Source: Nocardioides thalensis (GTDB taxonomy: Bacteria > Actinomycetota > Actinomycetes > Propionibacteriales > Nocardioidaceae). Taken from it: 64,000 nucleotides of DNA. This document shows positions 32,128 through 40,680 of the stretch, piece by piece. The first letter of the stretch is position 1. Each line of letters opens with the position of its first letter. The stretch is from assembly GCF_013410655.1 (NCBI RefSeq), contig NZ_JACCFP010000001.1:682001-746000 (forward strand). Reading direction: 5' to 3'. The notes beneath the pieces are model-generated. The model had not been told where the DNA came from and searched no databases. It saw nothing but the letters and a program-made list of their open reading frames with translations. A program made the translations under genes and the position numbers.

Positions 32128-32159
32128 CCACCCTCCCGCGGCAGGTCGCGGGAGGGTGG
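32128..32159 (+). terminator. Perfect 13-bp hairpin after marR
   Basis: CCACCCTCCCGCG (32128-32140) and CGCGGGAGGGTGG (32147-32159) with a 6-nt loop. No T tract. It sits between convergent genes ending at 32121 and 32190. Confidence 0.65.
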
Positions 32160-32189
32160 AAGCCTAGGGTCGAGTCGCGGTGACGCGAC

Positions 32190-32696
32190 TCAGGAGGGGC
32201 TGGCGCCCGGCTCCTGACGCGCGCCGGGCGATCCGGGAGGCGGCGTCGCGCCCTCCGGCATCGGCAGCTGGCCCGTCTTGATCCAGTTGATCGCCATGTC
32301 GGTCGGGTTCTGCGGGTCGACCGCCACCGCGAGCTGGGCGCCGGGCTGCATCCGGCCGCGGCTCATGTCGGCGACCACCTCGTCGAACACGGCGCCGTAC
32401 GGCTCGACGCCGTCCTCGCGCTCCACCCGGCCCTGGATGCGGAAGACCGGCGACATGTTGGCGTAGTTGCCGACCTCCCAGACGCCCTCGATCGTCACGA
32501 GGGCCGGGATGCCGGCGCCGTTGACGAGCTGCGAGTGGCGCACCATCTTGAGGCCGATCTCGGTGTTGTTCGCGGCCTCGTTCATGTTGCGAGGGATGTC
32601 GGCGAGCTGGCCGAAGTAGCCGGTGCGCTTGCCCTGCGACGCCAGGTACTGGTTGTTGGCGTCGTTCATCCGCTTCCAGTCCTTGAACATGCCCAT
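32190..32696 (-). CDS. Protein of unknown function (168 aa)
   Basis: Begins MGMFKDWKRMNDANNQYLAS, then a soluble beta-rich domain (PALVTIEGVWEVGNYANMSP, YGAVFDEVVADMSRGRMQPG, LAVAVDPQNPTDMAINW) and a Pro/Gly-rich tail. Neither signal peptide nor TM helix. It follows the 136-aa gene by 13 nt and both start with MG-[MF]-F, so they are probably one operon of functionally linked cytosolic proteins. The family is not recognised. Confidence 0.6.
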   Translation of the reverse strand: MGMFKDWKRMNDANNQYLASQGKRTGYFGQLADIPRNMNEAANNTEIGLKMVRHSQLVNGAGIPALVTIEGVWEVGNYANMSPVFRIQGRVEREDGVEPYGAVFDEVVADMSRGRMQPGAQLAVAVDPQNPTDMAINWIKTGQLPMPEGATPPPGSPGARQEPGASPS

Positions 32697-32709
32697 GAAC
32701 GGCGCCCTT

Positions 32710-33120
32710 CTAGTAGCCGAGGAAGCGGCGGAACTGCTGGCCGACGGCCTGGGACTGGCCCATCCGCGCCACCCAGCCGTCGAGCGCGGCCTTGGTGTCG
32801 GCGGGGTCCCAGCCCTTCTCCTGCGCGACCGTGATCATCCCGGCCTCGTCGTTGACGCCGCGGGCCTGGCAGTCCTTGGCCAGGTCGGCGTAGTCCTGGA
32901 GGGAGATGCCGTTGATCGGCTCCCAGATCGGGTCGTTCTCGGCGACCGGGGCCGTCGAGGGGCCGCCGAACGCGGCGGGGTCGACCGGGCCCGCGCCCTG
33001 GACGTGGACGTAGCCGTCGCCGGCCTGACCCTGCGGCGGCTGGCCGCCCTGGTTCATCGCCTGCTGCGCCTGCTGGGCGGCGTCCTGAGCCGCCTTCTTC
33101 GCCTTGCTGAAGAAACCCAT
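32710..33120 (-). CDS. Protein of unknown function, upstream partner of 32190-32696 (136 aa)
   Basis: N-terminal amphipathic helix and Gln-rich stretch (AAQDAAQQAQQAMNQGGQPP), then a helical domain with ENDPIWEPINGISLQDYADL, RGVNDEAGMITVAQEKGWDP and RMGQSQAVGQQFRRFLGY. No known domain. The start ATG at 33120 has GAAACGACG upstream, a weak site. Confidence 0.6.
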   Translation of the reverse strand: MGFFSKAKKAAQDAAQQAQQAMNQGGQPPQGQAGDGYVHVQGAGPVDPAAFGGPSTAPVAENDPIWEPINGISLQDYADLAKDCQARGVNDEAGMITVAQEKGWDPADTKAALDGWVARMGQSQAVGQQFRRFLGY

Positions 33121-33241
33121 CGTCGTCTCGTTTCCGGCGGCCGGACGGCTGCCTCGCGCCGACGATAGGTCGGCACGGATGAGACCGACATGAAATTGCA
33201 GGATCGCCCCGGGACCCGGCTGACGGCACTACCTTTCCCCC

Positions 33242-33994
33242 ATGTCCGAGAAGCCCCCGTCGTGGCGCCAGTACGACGTACCCGGTGACGAGCCGGGCGA
33301 GAAGATCCGGCCCGACACCCCCGAGGCGAAGACCAAGCCGGACACGCCCCCGAGCATCGGGGAGGCGCCCTTCGTGCCGTACGGCGACCCGCACGCGTCG
33401 TCGAGCTCGTCGGTGCCCCCGCTGATCGCGGCGTCCGCGGCGGCCGGCCGGAGCGTCGGCATGCTCGTCGGCATCGTCGGAGGCGTCGCCGGGGTGGCTG
33501 TGGCGGCCGGCGTCGGCATCTTCTTCCTGGCCGACGGCGACGGGGTCAGCTTCGGCGGCGGTGGCGGACGCGACATGCACAGCCAGGAGGCGCTCGACGA
33601 GCTGGTCGCCGACCTCCGCGAGGAGCACGGGACCAGCGAGGTCTTCGACGCGACGTTCTATCCCGATCGCGCCTACGTCGACCTGCACGTCGACGGCGGC
33701 AGCGGGCAGCGCTACGAGTCCTACTCGTGGGACGGCAGCCTCGCCGACTGGGGCGGCAACAGCACCGACAGCGGCAAGACGATCGACCTGACCGAGCTCG
33801 ACGGCAGTCTCTTCGACGGGTTCTGCGCCAAGGCGCGCAAGCTCGTGGAGGACCCCGGGGACTGCTACATCATCGTCGACCCCGACACGCCCACCGGCGG
33901 TCTGTACGACGCGCACGTCAACAACGAGTACAGCGAGGGCGGCTACATCTCCTTCGACCTCGAGGGCAACGAGGTCAGTCGGAACAAGTGGTGA
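33242..33994 (+). CDS. Single-pass membrane protein of unknown function (250 aa)
   Basis: Cytoplasmic Pro-rich N-terminus, TM helix (SVGMLVGIVGGVAGVAVAAG), a Gly-rich spacer, then an outside domain with SQEALDELVADLREEHGTSE, FDATFYPDRAYVDLHVDGGS and two Cys (GFCAKA, GDCYII) that may pair. ATG at 33242. It overlaps the 3' end of the Mug-type gene by 20 nt. No family recognised. Confidence 0.65.
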   Translation: MSEKPPSWRQYDVPGDEPGEKIRPDTPEAKTKPDTPPSIGEAPFVPYGDPHASSSSSVPPLIAASAAAGRSVGMLVGIVGGVAGVAVAAGVGIFFLADGDGVSFGGGGGRDMHSQEALDELVADLREEHGTSEVFDATFYPDRAYVDLHVDGGSGQRYESYSWDGSLADWGGNSTDSGKTIDLTELDGSLFDGFCAKARKLVEDPGDCYIIVDPDTPTGGLYDAHVNNEYSEGGYISFDLEGNEVSRNKW

Positions 33995-34583
33995 CGACGC
34001 CCGCCGCGCGCCCGACCGCGGCGTAGGCCTCGGCGAGCGTCTCGGCCGTCTCGTGCGCGTTGAGGCCGGAGGGGTTCGGCACCACCCACAGCTCGGCGCC
34101 GGCGAGGTCGGCAGGCTGCCGGCCGGGGACGGCCTTGGGGAACCCGAACGCCGCGCGGTAGGCGGTGATGCCGGCCACCGCGACCACCCGCGGTCGCCGT
34201 ACGGACACCAGCTCGGTGAGCCGCGCGCCACCCTCGCGGAGCTCGTCGTTGGTGAGCTCGGAGGCCTTCGCGGTCGCGCGGCGGACGATGTTGGTGATGC
34301 CGATGCCGCGCTCCCGGAGCCGGTCGCGGTCGGCGTCGGTCATCCCGTTGGCGGGGTCGATCGGCTCGTCGATGACGCCCGCCCGCAGCAGCGCCGGGTA
34401 GAAGCGGTTGCCCGGGTGGGCGAAGTGGGTCTGCGTCGCCGCGGTCCACAGCCCCGGGTTGATGCCGACGAAGAGCAGCCGCAGGTCGTGGTGCGGCTCG
34501 GTCGGCAGCAGGTCGGGCACCTCGGCGTCGCGGAACGACTCGAGCTCCGCCCGGGTGAAGGTACGGCGCTGCGGGCTGGTCAC
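33975..34583 (-). CDS. mug: G/U mismatch-specific uracil-DNA glycosylase (Mug/TDG type, 202 aa)
   Basis: Removes uracil or thymine opposite G in base-excision repair. Conserved LRLLFVGINPGLWTAATQTH (motif 1, GINPG), FAHPGNRFYPALLRAGV, GIGITNIVRRATAKASELTN, and VVPNPSGLNAH (motif 2). Length fits Mug. The GTG at 34583 is the start; longer readings only add antisense sequence of the neighbouring gene. Confidence 0.9.
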   Translation of the reverse strand: MTSPQRRTFTRAELESFRDAEVPDLLPTEPHHDLRLLFVGINPGLWTAATQTHFAHPGNRFYPALLRAGVIDEPIDPANGMTDADRDRLRERGIGITNIVRRATAKASELTNDELREGGARLTELVSVRRPRVVAVAGITAYRAAFGFPKAVPGRQPADLAGAELWVVPNPSGLNAHETAETLAEAYAAVGRAAGVVTTCSD

Positions 34584-34640
34584 GGGGGAAGCCTCGCATC
34601 CCGGCGGAACGCGCCGGCGCGGAGTACCGTCCGATCCACC

Positions 34641-35111
34641 ATGAGGACGCTCCCCGCCGCTCTCGCTCTCGCAGCGGCCGCCACCGTGCTGGCCGGCTGC
34701 GGCGACAACGTGAGCTGGGAGGGCGACCCGGTGGAGCGCGCCGACCCGGAGGTCGTCGAGATCGTCACCGGGTCCGCGGCGGGCGGCTCCGTCGAGGAGA
34801 TGGTGACGGTGTTCCGCGGGCCGAAGGACCTCGACCGCTACGTCGAGCAGTTCGGCACCGAGCTCGGCGAGAGCACGATCCGGTTCGAGATCGGCACGGC
34901 CTACCGGCGCTACGACGAGGACCCGGACACCCACGTCGGCGCCGCGGTGATCAGCGTCGGGTGCGACGTGCCGCCGTCGGCGACGATCACCGAGGGCGAG
35001 CAGGACGACACCTGGCTGGTGCACCCGGCCAAGGTCAAGGACCCGGTCGAGGCGTGCGCGGTCGCGATCACCGCGGTCGCCATCGTGACCGTGCCGGTGC
35101 CGTTGAGCTAG
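34641..35111 (+). CDS. Lipoprotein of unknown function (156 aa)
   Basis: Type II signal peptide with lipobox LAGC (MRTLPAALALAAAATVLAGC), so it should be lipid-anchored outside. The mature part has EEMVTVFRGPKDLDRYVEQF and AVISVGCDVPPSATI with a second Cys pair. No known domain. Tail-to-tail with the AstE-like gene (4-nt overlap). Confidence 0.75.
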   Translation: MRTLPAALALAAAATVLAGCGDNVSWEGDPVERADPEVVEIVTGSAAGGSVEEMVTVFRGPKDLDRYVEQFGTELGESTIRFEIGTAYRRYDEDPDTHVGAAVISVGCDVPPSATITEGEQDDTWLVHPAKVKDPVEACAVAITAVAIVTVPVPLS

Positions 35112-36079
35112 GCGTCGTCGATCTCGGCGATGTGCACGATCGCGTCGCCGGCGTTGACGATCGGGGCGTGGGTGAGGCCCACGACGATGCCCGACCGGTC
35201 GGCGTGCACGAGCCGCACCCGGCGACCGAACGTGTCGGAGAGCCCGCCGATCCGGCGGCCGGCCTCGACGTACGCGCCGAGCTCGACCTCGAGGTGCAGG
35301 ATGCCGGTGCTGCGGGCCCGCACCCAGCCGCTGCGGCGCGCGACCTTGCTGACCGGCGCGGGCTCGTCATCGGGCCGGTCGACCATCCCGAGCGCGGCGA
35401 GGACCCGCAGCACGCCGGACACGCCGGCGACGATCGGCTCCTCGTCGAAGCGGGAGGCCTCGCCGCCCTCGTAGAGGAGCACGGCGGCGCCGGTCTCGCG
35501 CGCCGCCTGGCGCAGCGAGCCGTCGCGGACGCTGGCGTTGAGCATCACCGGGGCGCCGAACGCCTCGGCCAGCTCACGGGTCCGCGGGTCGTCGAGGTCT
35601 GCCCGGACCTGCGGCAGGTTGGGCCTCCGGTCGGCGCCGGTGTGCAGGTCGAGCCCGACCTCGCACTTGGCGACGACCTCGGTCATGAAGAGGTGCGCGA
35701 TGCGGCTCGCGAGCGACCCGCGGGGCGAGCCCGGGAACGACCGGTTGAGGTCGCGCCGGTCGGGGAGGTAGCGGCTGCCGGCCATGAAGCCGAGCACGTT
35801 GACCACGGGTACGGCGACCAGCGTTCCGCGGAGCGTGCGGGGCGACAGTGCCGCCAGCACCTGCCGGATGATCTCGACGCCGAGCACCTCGTCGCCGTGG
35901 ATCGCGGCGTTGACCCAGACGACCGGGCCCGGCTCGCGCCCGTGCACGACCTGCACGGGCAGGCTGACGTCGCCGCCCGTCACCAGGCGGGTGATCGGGA
36001 GCTCGACGGCCTTGGTCGACCCGGCGCGCACCCGCACGTTGCCGATCGCGAAGGACTCGCGCCCGCGCGCACGCGCCAT
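35108..36079 (-). CDS. Succinylglutamate desuccinylase/aspartoacylase-family protein (323 aa)
   Basis: Zinc carboxypeptidase-like fold: VVWVNAAIHGDEVLGVEIIR (zinc HxxE), LPDRRDLNRSFPGSPRGSLA, VGLDLHTGADRRPNLP (second zinc His) and a catalytic Glu candidate in AVLLYEGGEASRF. A C-terminal beta-barrel with GILHLEVELGAYVEAGRRIG follows. Its start shares one base with the stop of the RimB-like protease (TGATG), and RimK is divergent. This set suggests a role in removing or trimming amidated glutamate tails, though AstE-type enzymes act on acyl-amino acids. Substrate is inference. Confidence 0.82.
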   Translation of the reverse strand: MARARGRESFAIGNVRVRAGSTKAVELPITRLVTGGDVSLPVQVVHGREPGPVVWVNAAIHGDEVLGVEIIRQVLAALSPRTLRGTLVAVPVVNVLGFMAGSRYLPDRRDLNRSFPGSPRGSLASRIAHLFMTEVVAKCEVGLDLHTGADRRPNLPQVRADLDDPRTRELAEAFGAPVMLNASVRDGSLRQAARETGAAVLLYEGGEASRFDEEPIVAGVSGVLRVLAALGMVDRPDDEPAPVSKVARRSGWVRARSTGILHLEVELGAYVEAGRRIGGLSDTFGRRVRLVHADRSGIVVGLTHAPIVNAGDAIVHIAEIDDA

Positions 36080-36564
36080 CAGTCGTCCATCCCACCGGCG
36101 CGGTTGCGGCGCCGTACGGACTGCTTCGGCCGGCCGCCGAGGTAGGAGCGCCGCGAGTCGACCAGGAAGCCCTGGCGGAGCGCCTCGCGCCCGACGAGCA
36201 GGCGGAAGCCCATCTCGTCGCGGCGGGTCAGCGAGACCTCGGTGGTCACGACCCGGTCGCCGATGCGCAGGTCGAGCAGCACGACGTACCGCTCCTGCAC
36301 GTGGCCGGTCGAGCTCTTCACGCTGCGCACGTCGAGGACGGGCAGCTCCGCGACGACCGAGTCGGCGGACGACCGCTGCCACGGGTGGATCTCGAACCGC
36401 ACCCAGCGCTTCCCGTCACGCTCGATCTCCTCGATGTCGAACGCGTGCAGCGCCGAGGAGCGGGCGCCGGTGTCGAGCTTGGCCTTGATCCAGTCGATCC
36501 CCAGCTCGGGCAGACTCACCCACTCGCGCCACCCGGCGACGCTGGTTAGATGGGAGCGAGGCAC
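36079..36564 (-). CDS. RimB-like retropepsin-fold protease (PF05618, 161 aa)
   Basis: Family often annotated as ATP-dependent zinc protease. Key aspartyl-protease-like motif KAKLDTGARSSALHAFDIEE, followed by ERYVVLLDLRIGDRVVTTEV and DEMGFRLLVGREALRQGFLV. In Pseudomonas, RimB trims glutamate tails that RimK adds to ribosomal protein S6. GTG at 36564 was chosen; an ATG at 36609 would add 15 residues. It is divergent from rimK by 65 nt, which fits a shared control region. Confidence 0.82.
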   Translation of the reverse strand: MPRSHLTSVAGWREWVSLPELGIDWIKAKLDTGARSSALHAFDIEEIERDGKRWVRFEIHPWQRSSADSVVAELPVLDVRSVKSSTGHVQERYVVLLDLRIGDRVVTTEVSLTRRDEMGFRLLVGREALRQGFLVDSRRSYLGGRPKQSVRRRNRAGGMDD

Positions 36565-36629
36565 GACCCCATCCAAGCAGGCCGCCCTCTTCTCGGCGTG
36601 CAGCATCACCCCTAGGAGCCTGACCCCAC

Positions 36630-37820
<1,191 letters not shown>

Positions 37821-37830
37821 GCGCCGCGGG

Positions 37831-39087
37831 TCAGCGGTCGCGCTTGCCCTGCTTGCCCTTCTTGCCGCGCTTCGGCGGCGCGGTGTAGGTGACCTGGAGG
37901 CCGTTGGCGATGTAGCGCTCCGCCCCGTCGGACGGCACGTTGCGCACCGAGAGCGCGCCGTCCTTGCGGGTGATCAGCGTCGAGGAGCCGCCGCCGTCGA
38001 GATTGAGCGCGTCCTCGGCGCCCATGTGGCGCATCAGCCGGGCGAGCTCGACCATCGTGTAGCCGCGGCTCAGCCGGGCGCGGCCGTCGGCGACGATGAA
38101 CAGCACCTGCTTCTTGTCGCGGTCGATGCCGACGGCCGTCCGCGGGTGCATCTCGCCGTCGTCGGTGACCTGGAGCTTGCGGTCCTTGAGCAGGATCGCG
38201 TTGCCGGTGATCGCCATCGACGGGCTCTCCGGCAGCCAGGCGCGGGTCGAGACCTCGCTGCCGATGTGGAGCCGGCGCAGCTGGCGGCGCTGCTTCTCGC
38301 CGCGGGCGACGAGGTAGTAGCCCTTGAATTCGCCCCACGGCAGCTCGGTGCTGTTGGACACGACCTTGCCGTTGATGACGTGGACCGCTCGCGCGTAGCG
38401 GGTGTAGCCGTCGACCCAGCGCTTGCCGGACGCGCCGCCCCAGCGGTTGCCGTAGATGCCGATGCCGTTGGGCTTCACCTGCGGCGAGTTGAAGTTGGTG
38501 ATCGTGAGGTCGCGGCCCTTGACGACGGCCTTCATGTGCAGCAGGTCGATCTGCGGCGCCCCGGTCTTGCGGTTCATCCAGAACGCCGAGTTCCAGCCGT
38601 AGTCGATGCCGTTGATGAGGCCTTCGCCCCGTGCGCGGCCCAGGCCGAGCGGCGCGCCGGTGTCGCCGATGTCGAAGAAGTCGCCGTTGATGCCCGCGAC
38701 CACGTCGGGCGTACGGCGCAGCATCGTGCTCAGCGGCTCGGTCGGCTTCACCTTCGGCGGGTGGGCGTAGTCGACCGACACGCCCTTGTGGTCCCACCAG
38801 GTGCGCACCACGAAGAACCGCACCCGTCCGCGCGGGCCGCGGTCGACCCATTTCGCCACCCGCACGCCGGGCGCGGCGTCGTACCACCACTCGCGCTCGA
38901 GGGTGTCCTCGAGCGCTCGCGTGACCTCGACGTCGGGGGCGATCCGTCCGGGGATCTGGTCCGAGGTCTGCCAGGTGCGCGGGTTGTCGGGGTCGGCGGG
39001 CTCGCCCCTCTCGGCGGAGGCGGGACCCATCAGGCCGCCGGTCAACGCGAGGGCGAGGCTGAGCAGTAGCGCGGGGAAGTAACGCAT
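37831..39087 (-). CDS. Secreted phosphodiester glycosidase (NAGPA) family protein (418 aa)
   Basis: Signal peptide (MRYFPALLLSLALALTGGLM) then a mature domain of NAGPA type: VVAGINGDFFDIGDTGAPLG and ALNLDGGGSSTLITRKDG, both family hallmarks, with KQVLFIVADGRARLSRGYTM. The family cleaves N-acetylglucosamine phosphodiesters and related cell-surface glycan links. A basic C-terminal tail (PKRGKKGKQGKRDR) may bind wall polymers. ATG at 39087. Confidence 0.85.
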   Translation of the reverse strand: MRYFPALLLSLALALTGGLMGPASAERGEPADPDNPRTWQTSDQIPGRIAPDVEVTRALEDTLEREWWYDAAPGVRVAKWVDRGPRGRVRFFVVRTWWDHKGVSVDYAHPPKVKPTEPLSTMLRRTPDVVAGINGDFFDIGDTGAPLGLGRARGEGLINGIDYGWNSAFWMNRKTGAPQIDLLHMKAVVKGRDLTITNFNSPQVKPNGIGIYGNRWGGASGKRWVDGYTRYARAVHVINGKVVSNSTELPWGEFKGYYLVARGEKQRRQLRRLHIGSEVSTRAWLPESPSMAITGNAILLKDRKLQVTDDGEMHPRTAVGIDRDKKQVLFIVADGRARLSRGYTMVELARLMRHMGAEDALNLDGGGSSTLITRKDGALSVRNVPSDGAERYIANGLQVTYTAPPKRGKKGKQGKRDR

Positions 39088-39192
39088 GAATTCCAGGCTA
39101 AGCAAAGAAATCTCCGGGATCGGGGGTTTCTACCGGCGTGGCAGGTGTTACCTATGTGACTTCGGCCGGCCTGGGTCGAGCATGATGAGTTC

Positions 39193-40377
39193 GTGCAGGA
39201 CCGGCCGACCAACGTGTTCGCGGAGGGCGACAACCTCGACGTCCTCGCACGCCTGGAGCCCGGTTCGTTCGACCTGATCTACATCGACCCGCCCTACAAC
39301 ACGGGCAGCGCGTTCGCCTACCACGACGACGTGCGCGGCCCGCGGGGCTCGGGTGGCGCGGGCCGGCACGCGGCCTGGGTCGAGATGATGCGGCCGCGGC
39401 TCGAGGCGGGGCGGCGAGTGCTCGCGGAGTCCGGCGCGATCTTCGTCAGCATCGACGACAACGAGATGCCCTACCTGCGGCTGCTGATGGACGAGGTGTA
39501 CGGCGAAGCGAACCTGCTCGCGCAGATCGTCGTGAACCTCAACGCCAAGGGGCGCCAGCTCGGACGCGGGTTCGCGACGTCGCACGAGTACGTGCTGGCC
39601 TATGCGCGCGACGCCGCGCGCTGTGTGCTCGACGCGTCGTCGCCGGCGACCGTGGTGGAGTCGGACTTCCCGCTGGTGGCCGACGACGGGCGGCGCTACC
39701 GCCGGCTGCCGCTGCGCAACACCAACAAGAAGTTCAACCCGGTGACGGCTCCGACGCTGCACTTCGCGATCTGGGGGTCGCCCGAGACCGGCGAGGTCCG
39801 CGTGGACCCGTTCGACGGTGCGGTCGAGATCAAGCCGGTGTTCGGCGACGGTGCGCCGGCCGTCTGGCGATGGTCGCGGCCGCGGATCGAGGAGCGGCCC
39901 GGTGACCTGGTCTGCCGGTGGGTCGAGGGAGTCACCGGCCGCCGGGCCGACGTCTACCAGCGGGACTGGCGCGACGTCACCCACGACGGCCGCGGTCGCC
40001 GCAAGAAGCTGCGCACCATCTGGCTCGCCGAGGAGATCGGCTCGACCGACACTGCGGTGGCCGAGGTCAAGGCGCTGGTCGGGAAGGTCTTCGAGTCGCC
40101 GAAGCCGACCGGGCTGGTACGGCGGATCCTCGACACGATGCCCGCGGACGCGCGGGTGCTCGACTACTTCGCGGGGAGCGGCACCACGGGGCACGCGGTC
40201 GCGCTGGCCAATGCGGAGGACGGCGGGCGGCGTACCTGCCTGTCGGTGAACCATGCGGAGCCGGTGCGGGTGGGATCGGATGCCGATCGGGCGGGATATC
40301 GGACGGTGGCCGATGTGACGCGGGCTCGGTTGCGGGCGGTGGCTGATGTTGTCGGGGGTGGGTTCGCCGAGCTGTGA
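39193..40377 (+). CDS. Orphan adenine-specific DNA methyltransferase (type III Mod-like, 394 aa)
   Basis: N6-adenine or N4-cytosine DNA methyltransferase of beta class: catalytic DPPYNTGSAF (motif IV) lies N-terminal, SAM-binding VLDYFAGSGTTGHAVALAN (motif I) near the C-terminus. Target-recognition region between (NAKGRQLGRGFATSHEYVLA, LRNTNKKFNPVTAPTLHFAI). GTG start at 39193. No restriction subunit is adjacent, so it appears solitary; roles in marking the genome or phage defence are guesses. A repeat-rich gap follows. Confidence 0.87.
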   Translation: MQDRPTNVFAEGDNLDVLARLEPGSFDLIYIDPPYNTGSAFAYHDDVRGPRGSGGAGRHAAWVEMMRPRLEAGRRVLAESGAIFVSIDDNEMPYLRLLMDEVYGEANLLAQIVVNLNAKGRQLGRGFATSHEYVLAYARDAARCVLDASSPATVVESDFPLVADDGRRYRRLPLRNTNKKFNPVTAPTLHFAIWGSPETGEVRVDPFDGAVEIKPVFGDGAPAVWRWSRPRIEERPGDLVCRWVEGVTGRRADVYQRDWRDVTHDGRGRRKKLRTIWLAEEIGSTDTAVAEVKALVGKVFESPKPTGLVRRILDTMPADARVLDYFAGSGTTGHAVALANAEDGGRRTCLSVNHAEPVRVGSDADRAGYRTVADVTRARLRAVADVVGGGFAEL

Positions 40378-40420
40378 GGTGGGGCGGCGCTGGTTGGGGA
40401 AGCCGAGCCCTGATGTGGCG

Positions 40421-40574
40421 CGACGTCCCGGCCGGCTGCGCCGGCGGTCCCTCCGGGCTTGCTCGCTCCGCCGCGCTACGGCGCTCTTCGGCTGGCCGCC
40501 GCGGTGGTCGGGGCGCCGGCGCGTCGTCGCGAAATCGCCCGGAGGGACCGCCCGCTCCGCCGGCCGGGACGCCG
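40421..40574. repeat. Large imperfect inverted repeat
   Basis: The 38-nt arm at 40421-40458 begins CGACGTCCCGGCCGG and ends GGTCCCTCCGGGC. The arm at 40537-40574 is its reverse complement at 34 of 38 positions. The 78 nt between are GC-rich. It fills most of the 292-nt gap between the methyltransferase and acyltransferase genes, in which no gene is supported. Confidence 0.75.
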
Positions 40575-40595
40575 CGTCAGCTCACGCCGGCTGGT

Positions 40596-40680
40596 GGTGG
40601 TCGAGGAGGCCGCCTGCGGCCGTCACGAGACCCGTTGTGCCTGGTGGTCGAGGAGGCCGCCTGCGGCCGTCACGAGACCC
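40596..40680. repeat. Two direct copies of a 38-nt member of the dispersed repeat family
   Basis: Copies at 40596-40633 and 40643-40680 begin GGTGGTCGAGGAGGCCGCC and end GCGGCCGTCACGAGACCC; they are identical. Read on the other strand this is GGGTCTCGTGACGGCC...CCTCGACCACC, the same plan as the GGTCTCGATACG...CTCGACCA elements. The second copy supplies the last codons and TGA stop of the acyltransferase gene (stop 40670-40672). Confidence 0.85.

Noticed and set aside
34584-35024. N-terminal extension of the Mug-type glycosylase
   Set aside because: It is antisense to a lipoprotein gene and lacks similarity to the family; GTG 34583 gives the normal length.
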